Of a DNA stretch of 64,000 nucleotides, positions 35,001 through 45,137 are shown piece after piece (position 1 is the stretch's first letter; the number at the start of each line of letters is the position of its first letter). The stretch spans positions 1,612,464-1,676,463 of the forward strand of contig VZTI01001048.1 of NCBI GenBank assembly GCA_013397865.1, written 5' to 3'. The notes beneath the pieces were generated by a model that worked only from the letters and a program-made list of their open reading frames with translations, made no database searches and was not told where the DNA came from. The translations under genes and the position numbers were made by a program. Origin of the DNA: Struthidea cinerea (taxonomy: Eukaryota; Chordata; Aves; Passeriformes; Corcoracidae).

Positions 35001-37909
35001 TCACGTTGAGTTGGCTCCACATGGCTGAGCTCATAACACTTAACAGATCTGGTGGAGCTCTTGGTGTATTTCTCCTACTGTGGCAAACATCCACAGCTCG
35101 CTGCTCCCACACAGAGGCAGGATGTCAATACTGAGCTTCCCTTCCTCTCTTTGTCAGGCTCATGCTTTATCCTTAATTACCTGAACTGTGCTGAAAGCTT
35201 CATTAACGTTTGACAAGTCAGCTTTATCCTGAAGGGAAGAGAAAAGGAGGTGGCTTCCTGCCAGTTCTCAAAACTGTGTGTCCACATGGGAGAGACATCT
35301 TGAAGAGGGAAGAAAATGCTGCTGTAAAATATTTCTTAAGCTGGTCTTCGTGTGAAGCATCACCTAATGGAATCCTACCATAAAGTGACTGGTCAGGGCA
35401 TCCTTGAATTAGTGAATGAGATTTTTTTTGTATTCTGAGAATTCTCAGCTGAAATGACATCATGTTAAACTGTGATGTGCTGAGGCTAAAAGACAAGAAC
35501 AGGCTGGAACTTTGCCCCCTTTTTATGATTAAAGAAATCAAGGTCATCTAAATGAATTCAGGGAATTTATTATAACAAAGAGAGACATCAAAGCAAAGCA
35601 TAACTTTTTCTTCACAACATATGTAAAATTCAGTTTTAGTCATTCAACTTGGGGAATAAAATTTGATGTGTGCACATGTCAATGCTGTAACCCCTCAGTC
35701 GACATCATGAAGCTGAGCTTTTTCAGTGTTTGATTTAAGGTTAACTGTACAGGTTTCATTTTTTCCCAATATTAACTCATTTTCTTCTTATCACATCCTC
35801 TAGGGCTTTCACTAATGACATGTTTCAAAGTATTTAACAAACACTCAAATAAATAAAGTATCAAACCGGCAGATCTGGTCACGTTCTAGAAGGAAGTTTT
35901 AAGAGGTTGAAGACCCTATTGTCCCCAGTTTCATTTTATTGACCTTCAGAAGAGAATAAAGTTATTTTGAAATATTTAGGCAATATTTTTAAGGATGCAT
36001 CTGCCACTTCTATCAGGGATAAATACATTTTCTTTTGAGAGTCCCTGTTGAAATCTACTAGGGTTTGGCTCTCAAAGGCAGCTGGAGAAAGTGGTGGCAT
36101 AGAATCTATGTGCAGAAAATGCTGAAATAGATAGATTACAAAATAATTTGGGAACAAGGAAGAAGTTTGGCTTCAATGCTGCTTGTTCTGGCTAGTGGGA
36201 GATTTTCTGTCCTGAAATTCATCCTGACTTGAGGTTGCAGTATGTACGTTTATAGTAGTTGTGTTCCACAGCAGGATTATGAAAGGACTTGAGGCCATGG
36301 AAGAACTAGTTTAAGTCCAGCTCATTTAAGAGGTCACACATTGTGTTCCACTCAATAGTAGGATTGCATTTTGTTCTAAAACAATTCCCTTTTGGAAGCG
36401 CTGTTTCATACTTGAAAGGAATGCTTAGGGCCTCCTGTGAAATACAAACTACTGTTCCCATAAATCTGAAGGAGAAAAGAAATCCTCAAGTCCTATGCCC
36501 TATTTCTTCTGGGCAGGTATTATAGAATTCCCAATTTCTCCTGTCCTGTTGCTTCTTTACTTGTATTTGATAGTGGTTTTTTTTCTTCCAGTTCTATTCT
36601 TTTTTTTTTTTCCCTCCATACTAATCCCTTCCCCCTGTCAAGAAAATTCCAACATTTTTCTTTCTGATGTCAAGAAGATGATGCAGAGCCTGTAGTAGAC
36701 AGATAATAGAAGCAGTCTTGCAAGAGACCGTGAAGCACCTCTATACTCCACCACTACGTGTAAGAGAGGAGTGTTGTAAAAAATCTAGTAACCATAGGGA
36801 TTTAGTTAAATTTTAAAGGAATAAAGTCAACTGGATTTATCAGTTTGAATACTTGGGTCACATCAGGGGAATCATTGCATCCTTTGGATGGATGCAGGTT
36901 TGAAAGAACATGTGTGGGACTGATCCCTTTAAGTCTATTGACTCCTCTCCCAAAGGTTTGACTTTGGACTGCAGTGAGTGAAATATTTTACCCATGGAAA
37001 TATTATAGAACCAAAGTCTTAGTTACCAAACCATGCTATTACTGCTCTGAAACTGGGAATAGTTTAGCAGCACAGTTTATCAGAAGGTCAAATATTGCAT
37101 GAAGCCTTTATTACTTCCAGTATTTATATGACTAAATCAATTTTTATTGTTCCTTGATTTCCTTCCGAAATTTAAGGACTTGGTAATTTACAGGTTCAGC
37201 TTAAATATCCATGATGAGATCACAAATGTATCTGCAAAGCTACTTATGGTGTGGTTTAGGGCTTTGGCTTTGCTTAAAGGATTAATCTTTTGCAAAGTGT
37301 CCATCTACTGGGATATTTTTTCCTCTAATGACAGGTGAATATCTGATATAAAGGTACGGGAACAAACTTTTGGGATTCCTCTTTGAAATGCACCAATATC
37401 TTTGATCTTCCAAAATAATTTGGTAATTTTCTGTAGTCTGTCCTGATATTCTTTCTCATATAGTTAGCCAGAACCAGGAAAAGAAATTGAAGATAGTAGT
37501 TTGCTAGACAGTTTTGAACTGCAAGTAAGGTCTGGTTCAAATTTGGATCAAAATTTTAGATTTTTCATCTCTGTTCTCTTTTCGTTGAGGTAAGAAATGG
37601 TTAGCTTCAAAGAACCCCTTCCTTTGAACAGAACATAGATTAGGGTGTGATCTAAAGCTTTTGCAGGAAACTCATGGTAATCTGTGATCGATGTGTGTGG
37701 TAGAATCATGGTTAGGGTTCCTCGATAAAGCCCTATCTGGCTGCTTTATTCATTTCTTTTAAGTACTAACATAAATGCAAAACCTGAAAGATTTGAATGT
37801 CATGTGTTGTTCAGAAAAAGCTGCAGCGAGTCTCCTCTTGTGGTGGGACAGGAAAATTCCCCACTTTGTGGATGACTGAAAACTCTGAAATATTAGAAAT
37901 TTTAAAATT

Positions 37910-37943
37910 TACTTCCTACTTAAAAGACTTTAAGTAGGAAGTA
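37910..37943. repeat. Perfect 15-bp inverted repeat with 4-base loop
   Basis: The left arm tacttcctacttaaa (37910-37924) and right arm tttaagtaggaagta (37929-37943) pair without mismatch across the loop agac. It is the strongest hairpin I found in the window. It has no poly-T tail or stem-loop context of a known RNA. Nearly perfect short palindromes are unstable over evolution, so this one is either recent or maintained. Confidence 0.9.
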
Positions 37944-38465
37944 TAAGGTATTGTATTTACAGATGAATTACAGGAATTTTCACTATGCACTTAGGTAGCT
38001 CAGTGACTGCCAGATTAGTGATACCTGGCCATCTCTGATGCACACTTAGTCTATCTGATTAATTCTTTATGTGGTGTCCAATGCAATATTTTCCTGGCTT
38101 TATAAAACATGGAGAAACTCGGTTGTTGTAAAACCAATTCTTGGCAGGATGAAGATAAGGATAAGCATGAGATGGTAATAATTTCAGGGTCTTTCTCAGG
38201 TTGATTTCAGGTTGATTTCGGAATTTCTCTGTAAGTCTTCATCAAAACTTTTGCTCTTATATGGAAACATATATCCAGTGCTGCATATCTCCTAGGAATG
38301 AGACTCACTTGAGTGTCTGTTTAGACAAGCCTGTGCCTTTAGGTGCAGCCTAAAGCAAAAATCAGTTAAGTGAGCGGCATTGGACCTCCCAAATGTGTTG
38401 CTTTCTTCTCACTCTCAGAAGCAAATTTGCAGCTCAGGAGGCAGCTAATACATATTTTAAGTAAG

Positions 38466-38494
38466 TGTGTGTATATATATATATATGTATGTAT
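38466..38494. repeat. (TG)n(TA)n(TATG)n microsatellite
   Basis: A compound run reads TGTGTGTATATATATATATA and then TGTATGTA. It is intergenic and probably polymorphic. Confidence 0.9.
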
Positions 38495-39897
38495 TTTACT
38501 AGCTCTTCAGAAGCACATACAGAATACTTCTTCTGTATTACAGAAAACCAAAATTAGGTAATTTTGCAATCACCCTACCTATGATTTGGGTAGTTAACTC
38601 TGACTGCACTGGTTGGGCTCATAGGATGGAATTGGGAATACTATGGGTATGTCATTGCAGAAGTAAAGAGAAGGGGAGGAACTGGCACTCCCCAAAACCC
38701 TTCATTACATGCCTGTTCATGAAGACAATGTAGGCCCAAATGCTGTTATTTGCAACTGATTTTGCAGAGTTGGATTGGGTATTTTCTTAAACTACAGTTT
38801 CCTCCATTCTTAACAGTTGGCTCATGGCCTTTGGCCAAGAAGCCAATGTGTTCTGGAGTTTTAAATGTACGCAGTGATGCTTTTGTTGGCCCAAAGTATT
38901 TTCACTGTTGTAAGGATTTCTGCAAGGCTGGCCCAGTCTCTGAAGGACTGTGCAGTGCTGTTTCAGTATCTCCAGTGCAAGTTGCATGTGATGAAGCTGA
39001 AGCCACACCCTTTGTGCACATATTAGTCCTGGCAGCCACTGCAGCCTCTCTTAGCTCACTTCCAGTGCTGAACTTTATCACTGACGTGAGAGCACTCCAC
39101 TCACAGCTCTAGTTGTCACTTCAACAACCTTCAATTTGCAAACTGGCAAACTTTTGCACAAAGTTACATTTTATTTCTTTGATATTATACTGAAAATATT
39201 TCACATCTTCCCCTGAGTGCTATGTTTTCAGGTTTTTTGGGGTTTTTTTTTGGCTTTTGGTTAAAATGACTTAATTTGGAACTGGAATTAGATTTTCTGC
39301 TGAAAAATGCAGTTATGTATTGTAATGAAGCCTTATCAGAGCAGCAGACTGCTGTCTCCTTGCCTGGGATTGTTCACTGTTTCCTACTTGTGATCAGGCA
39401 GCTCTTAAAGGGGCACTGTCAGAAAGCATAGAATCAAACTGGTCTTGAATTTGAGGAAAGGTGCGTAGGCAGCAGCGGGTTTTGTAGAAGCTAATTTTAA
39501 TATAGATCTACTCCTAACTGTAACCAGGTGGTATCAGGAAGCATAGGCCCTGTAAGTTTGATACTGAGCAGTCATTTAGAATATCCTAAAGGAACTTAGG
39601 GTATAGATTTTGTAACTTGTTTCTAGACCTTCATTTATTGCAATGCACGTTTTAAAATTTTCAAAGTTTTAGTTGCCTTGAAAACAACAACTAAACCTGA
39701 GCCTTATGAAATCACATAGCTGTAGAAGATAGGTGGTCTTAGAAAACAAATATTCCCATAGTGCCAATCAAGTTACATGTTGGCAACTGAATGGGCGAAT
39801 TTTCTTCAAATGACAAGCTAAATAAACTAGGACATTGAAAGTTTGAATTGATTTTTATTTCCAATTAACAATTCTTCTGCAGGGTTGATTATTCTTA

Positions 39898-40365
39898 GAG
39901 GCATAGAATGATTTGGTTTGGAAGGGATCTTAGAGACCATCTAGTTCCAACAGCTCTGCCATGGGTACATTCCTCTATTTCAGGCTCCTCCAGGCTGTGT
40001 CCAACCTGGCCTTGGCCCTTCCAGGGACAGGGCAGCCACAGCTTCTCTGGGCAGCCTGTTCCAGTGCCCCACCACCCTCGTGGGGAAGAATTTCCTCCTA
40101 ACATCTAATCTAAACCTCTGCTCTGTCACTTTGAAGCCTTTCCCCCTTTTCCCATCACTCCATGCTCTTCTCCAAAGTCCCTCTCCAGTGCTCTTGGAGC
40201 CCCTTTAGGGCACTGGAAGGGGTTCTAAGGTCTCCCTGGAACCCTCTCTTGTCCAGGCTGAACACCCTCAACTCTCAGTCTGTCTCCATGGCAGAGGCGC
40301 TCCAGCCCTTGGGACATCTCCATATTTATTTGCTCAGTCCAGTTTTGCTGGCACCGGAGGCCAAT
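39898..40365 (-). repeat. CR1 LINE, 5'-truncated 3' end
   Basis: This is the longest recognisable transposon fragment in the window. Read on the minus strand, it has the typical avian CR1 3' region: the GGAGCGCCTCTGCCATGG-type block, then AAAGGGCCAAGGCCAGGTTG-like sequence, and finally the end aaccaaatcattctatg. The plus strand starts with catagaatgatttggtttgg, followed by aagggatcttagagaccatc, the hallmark of an inverted CR1. The ORF2 reverse transcriptase is absent, as in nearly all avian copies. The ATG frames inside it on both strands are spurious. Confidence 0.9.
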
Positions 40366-40729
40366 GAATGAAAATGACCAGTCTAATTTTGGAATTTTTT
40401 GAGGCTGAACAGTACATCTACAAAGCATACGTCAAAACACAAACTGGATTTTTAAGAAGTTATTTACATGTTAACAATGTGGTATGATAAGAATTTTAAG
40501 TGTTTTATGTTGGTTGAGCCTTCAAAATGAAATCAACTTGATTTGGTAAGCATTAATACCTATTTAAAGCAGATTTACAGAATGTATAAAATATTGCTAG
40601 AGATAAAACCACCATATGTGTTTTGCATATTTTAAAAATCTAGTTGCTTGTTGTTTTCCTTTCTAGGGGACAGGATTCTCTGGATTAAGTGAGGAAACAC
40701 AGAACATATTCTCAAGTTTCCTATGAGTT

Positions 40730-40743
40730 TTGCCATCTACTGA
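40730..40743 (-). promoter_or_regulatory. CTCF-core-like site
   Basis: The minus strand reads TCAGTAGATGGCAA. Against the consensus CCASYAGRKGGCRS, only the first and last positions differ. It lies 0.37 kb beyond the CR1 fragment. Confidence 0.45.
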
Positions 40744-41192
40744 CATTTTGATCAGCACTGACACTTTGGTGATACACTGTTGAGAAACAAGTATGTTCTA
40801 CTTAGGTAAGGTACATAATTCTGAGTATAATTCACTTTACATGGGTTTGAGTGCTTCATAATTAATTTTAGAATAATTGTCACTGAAATTTCAGTGGTTT
40901 CCTTTTCTGCCTCTTTTTTCATAAATGAGTTGTCAAAATTTGCAGTATTGAAAAGCAGCAGTGCCTGGCTGAACATTTCCCAGTTCTGTGTGAAGGCTCT
41001 GGATAATGCAGTGTGTCCCCTACAAAATCAACACTCAGAGAGCAGTGATACCAGCTGGCATCTTTACAGCTGTGTTCAGACCAGTGGTCCACTTCAGTGT
41101 ATTTTACAGGTTTCCTTACTACTGAAGTGCATACTTAAGCTTCTAAAGGTGCTTTCTTCTTCTTAGAAAATGAATTTCAAGAGAAAACCAGA

Positions 41193-41223
41193 TTTTTTTT
41201 TTTTTTTTCCCCTCCTCCCCCTC
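41193..41223 (+). repeat. Polypyrimidine tract, T16 then C-rich
   Basis: Sixteen T residues are followed by CCCCTCCTCCCCCTC, 31 pyrimidines in a row. This is low-complexity sequence that could adopt an unusual conformation, with no visible partner. Confidence 0.85.
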
Positions 41224-42067
41224 AAGAAGTAAGAGAAGCCTTCTTTCCGCTTCCAGCCTACCGGGTCCTACCATTCAGGCTGCTGAACTATGAGGAGCTG
41301 GTCACTCCCACTTCTGCAGGGCCGGCAGGTTATCTACCTACCCTGCTGTTTCGTTAATTAACTTCTAGTTTATGTAGCAACAACAAGTCAAATGTTATTC
41401 TGACTTTGAAAGTTATCTTTGCTCTCCTCGAGTGTTGGCTTTTGGCTGGGACACACCTTGGGTGGGGCATTCATGCACTTGTACTCCAAGCTTTTAAAGG
41501 GTTTGGCAAATATGACATCAAACCTGTGGGGCCAAACTGGTTGACCTAGAGTTGTCAAAAAGTAAGGCAGCTTTTGGTGAGTAGCTGGTGGTAAATCAGG
41601 GTGTCAGTTACCTAACACGAACAGATCAGTAGCACTTGGCTGGTTCTAGGCTTTCCTTTCAGTAAGGTTTATTTCAAACTGTTTTCAGATCTGATTCATG
41701 TTTTTTAATCTCTGAAATTTAGAAGTTAAAAGTAAACAGGCAAAGCACTGCTTACCGTAGTAAGAATCTGTTAAGCAGCAATGACTGTAAAGGTTTGGGG
41801 TTTTTTTGCGCAAATTGTGTTAAACAAAACCAGCCATTTTATCCTCTCTACAGCTTTGGTTTAGGCTTGCCAGAAAGACATGGTCTGGACTCAGTTTTAC
41901 TCTCCAAACATAGGAAACGTTTTTGTTAAAGCTCGTGTTTGTCTAACCTAAGAAAAGTTAGATATGCTGTGCATGCTTGCACGGAGCCAGAGCAACTTTC
42001 TTGTAGGCTGGGTATGACCCTCCGCGTTTATAGACTGTGCTAATATGAAATGACAGCTTGGTTTGAA

Positions 42068-42081
42068 GTGCCCTCTAGTGA
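42068..42081 (-). promoter_or_regulatory. CTCF-core-like site (strong)
   Basis: The minus strand reads TCACTAGAGGGCAC. It matches CCASYAGRKGGCRS at 13 of 14 positions, differing only at the first, weakly constrained base. It lies just outside a CpG-enriched block. Confidence 0.6.
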
Positions 42082-42446
42082 CAAATGGGATTTTGGATGA
42101 GGCAGCTGAGATAAAGCCAGCTAGAAGGAAAGCAGGCTTCAAAGCCAGGTCACCTTTTGAGAACGATCATTATTGCCCTAGTTTATTAATGCCTGCTCTG
42201 GCAGCACAGAGAGCAGCAGTAAATCAGGATGGGGTATTACTTGACAGGTATTCTTTCAGCAAAGTTTGTGGATATGAGGAAATAACCTGAAAAGAAGCTT
42301 CTAAAGGAATTTATGCAACCAGAACCAATCAGAGTGTAAACTCTAAGCAGCTACAGGTGGGCAGGTTTTCATGGCCATGTTCTGACTGTTATTGAGGATG
42401 AAGTTTTTAAGTAAAAGCTACAGCTGTCAACTTCAGAAATTTGTGT

Positions 42447-42475
42447 TTTCTGAACTTTCTGCTGCAGTTCAGAAA
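42447..42475. repeat. 10-bp hairpin
   Basis: The arms tttctgaact (42447-42456) and agttcagaaa (42466-42475) pair perfectly across a 9-base loop. It is next to an octamer motif at 42488. Confidence 0.75.
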
Positions 42476-42504
42476 GACACTACTTTGATTTGCATGTGAA
42501 ATTT

Positions 42505-43560
42505 GACATCGGACTGGGGAAGGCAAAGTGGTGCGGCAGTACAGTGTGCATGGAGCGGCTCCCAAGCTCCGGCAAAGTCAGCTGGTGCTGCCGGCAGCTG
42601 TGCTGACAGTGAGCCTAACGCCAGAGCATGTTTCCCTCTGGTGCCATGTCTGGGAAGCCAGCACTGAACTGTCACGGGGTGGACTTCGCCAGCTGTGTAG
42701 AATTAAGAAAAGTGTAATTTCAGAACTGTTTAATGAGTGTACTTTGAGAAATGACACCAGTGAATTAAAGAGACTGGAGTGGGGAGAGACAGGTTCATGG
42801 TGCACGACAGTGCCATATCTGAGCTCCAGGTTTATCCCCTTCTGATTTCTACTCCTTTTCAGTTCGCTTGTTCTCAGGGGTGCAGCTTTAAGGTGGTTAC
42901 TCATAGAAGTCCTGTGCTTCCAGAAAGCCAATGTATGCATGCGTAGGGAAAGCATATATAGCAGTGTCAGAGAACAGTAAAATAAAATGCATCCTCACCT
43001 TTCATTACGGGGACACTGACGGCCCCATTTTCCTCTTGTAGTAACTGTCAGTGAATAAAATGCTTGCTGAGATACTTTGCAAAGCAAATACACGTTTCAC
43101 ATGTATTAGTTTATTATTCACACTATTATTGTGAATGACACTGAAGGAATATTAGTGTTTAATGTATTTTAATGACAGAATTTTCAAAATAATTCAGTAT
43201 TGGAAGTATAAAAAAACTGCATGGTTATGTAATAGTCGTGATGTTTATCAGCTAGAATGAGAACCAAGAATCCTTGGTACAGATTTCAGATTTTTCCAGG
43301 ATAGCAAACATCAAGCAGAGTTCCCAGCCCTTATTTTTATTCCATTGCACCATCTAGTGGGCAAGTACACCCAGATCCTGGAATCGGGCTGTCGAACCTT
43401 CCTTTGGAAGTGTGTGCATCCGGCAGAGCTCCTCTTGGGTGCCAGTGCCTGGAGACATTTAGAGAGGCTAGCAGAAATTTAAATATTGTCTTTTCCATGA
43501 AATGTTGACTGTCAGAAGGACGCAGTCTGAGGCAGCAAGCGGCTCCATCCCGCAGTGTGT
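42505..43560. promoter_or_regulatory. CpG-enriched block between and around CTCF-like sites
   Basis: About eight CpGs lie in 42505-42690 and about seven in 43385-43560, well above the surrounding intergenic sequence. Neither part is long enough for a CpG island. The association with two CTCF-core matches fits an insulator or an active regulatory element kept unmethylated in the germline, but a promoter of a non-coding transcript is also possible. Confidence 0.35.
43347..43360 (-). promoter_or_regulatory. CTCF-core-like site
   Basis: The minus strand reads CCACTAGATGGTGC, matching CCASYAGRKGGCRS at 13 of 14 positions. The mismatch is T for C at position 12, which is a more important position, so binding is less certain than at 42068. 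Confidence 0.5.
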
Positions 43561-45116
43561 TCACCAGTGTCCCTCTGAGTGGGATTCTGCAGGAGCTGTA
43601 ACAGTAGAAAAAGGTTTTCATTATCTGCCTATTCATGAGGATTGCTGGGATTCCTGATGCAACATGATAAATCATAGACATCCTTAAGTAGAACTGTTGC
43701 TGAAGTTTAGACACATAAAAATGACGTTAGGGATCACCCATGGTTTTTGTAAGAAAAAGATGTTTCTTATGTTTGCTCACCTGCCAAAAGATGTAAAATC
43801 CTGATGAAAATAGGTCACTTAATAGCTTTCATCTAAATTAGTTGTGGAAATAAAGATAATGGGAGAACAACAGACTAGGAAAATGTGTTTTCTACATTTA
43901 ATGAGAGTCCATTGTTTCATGCTGTGACTCACTATAAAAAATCAAGTGCTTTCCATCTAGTGGTCCTCCAATGTTTTACAAATGCAGTGACCACACTCTT
44001 TGTAATTATGCTGCATTCTCTTATCTGTAATCTCTCTATCTTTTTTTTTTTCTTTTCTGTAAAAGAAAGCATTGACAATTCAATCTACCTTTTAATTAAA
44101 AAATAAACAGGAGAACTCACTGGTATGGAATTGTCTGAGTAAGTTACTGTCTTGAATTCAGTTTGCAGGAAGCCCAAGTACTCTGTATGTTGCTATGATA
44201 GCAAGTAATGCAAGGTATTTCTAATACCCCAGTGTAGAATATCTCGGGGCCAGTCTGGGTTACAATTCTGTGGTTACGGTGGAAAGTGGATCATAATAAA
44301 GGGATTTATTCCTCTTGGAGAAAACCAGAGGGCAAATTTAAGTCAGTGTGCTAATTCTTCTGTCCTTCTTTCACACGCTCTGCACTATTCTTTTCAGTAC
44401 TTTCCTTTGAAGGATGATTTTTAAGGAAATGTATATATTTCAAAGGTTTTTCCAGATAAAGTAGACCATTTGGCTATGTGCAACATCCAAGAAATCAGTC
44501 AGGATCATTTCCTGTTCCTCCCTCAGGTTAAAAGCTCTTTTAATCAGTGATAGCTACACCTAGCATACCTGGTCTCTTGCAATAAGAGAGAAAAAATAGA
44601 TTCTAAGAAGATGCTTTTTATTTTGAGAACAAGTTTCAGTCATGGTACAGGGAAATTTGGCTTAGCAAATTAATTTTTTAGTGAAACATCCTGCAAATGG
44701 GAAGAGTCTTGGGCCTTAAAACAGTGCTCTTTTCCCCCTATTAGTTTCTTGGGGATGGGTGAAAGAAGAAAAATTATTCATGGCTTAGAGTTTGCTTTTG
44801 CTGCATTTGGAAAGCACGCTAAGAGCTGTGTGTTGAAGCATTAATACAGGTGTGAGTACTTTTTTCTTGCAAATTACTGATCCATCCAATTTTCTGGTCA
44901 GCTAAATGGGGGGGATCCTTTCTAATAAAAGAGATGAAAATTCTCCATATTGTCTATTCTTTCCCATGTAATAGCAGGTTTCTAGGATTGATAAGGGAGT
45001 AGTGTTTTTGTGGTTTAAAATAGCATTGGCTTGAAATAATTTAATGGAATGATCTTCCCAGAAAGATAATTTGATCCAAAATAAATGTCTTTAGCATGTT
45101 GCTTAATGAAGTCCCC

Positions 45117-45137
45117 TTTTTTTTAAAAAAAAAAAAA
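45117..45137. repeat. T8A13 tract
   Basis: Eight T residues run directly into thirteen A residues, a self-complementary low-complexity tract that can disturb nucleosomes. It lies between unrelated unique sequences. Confidence 0.85.

Larger units (their letters stand above)
32001..39895. other. Intergenic, unique sequence with one strong hairpin
   Basis: There is no supported gene. The stretch contains T- and A-runs of 9-12 bases (near 32090, 32500, 32550, 33166, 36600), a duplicated 11-base unit caggttgattt (38197-38218), a 15-bp hairpin (37910-37943) and a TG/TA microsatellite (38466-38494). The open frames at 32697-33077 and 38750-39112 are unrecognisable. Confidence 0.65.
40366..44000. 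other. Intergenic, candidate insulator region
   Basis: There is no supported gene. This part carries three CTCF-core matches in the same orientation (40730-40743, 42068-42081, 43347-43360), raised CpG density at about 42505-42690 and 43385-43560, a T16 plus C-rich pyrimidine tract (41193-41223), an octamer (42488-42495) and a 10-bp hairpin (42447-42475). The minus-strand frames of 125 codons at 42578-42955 and 43337-43714 match no family I know. Confidence 0.55.

Noticed and set aside
37700..37716. Telomere-like ggttagggtt
   Set aside because: A single partial unit, not an array.
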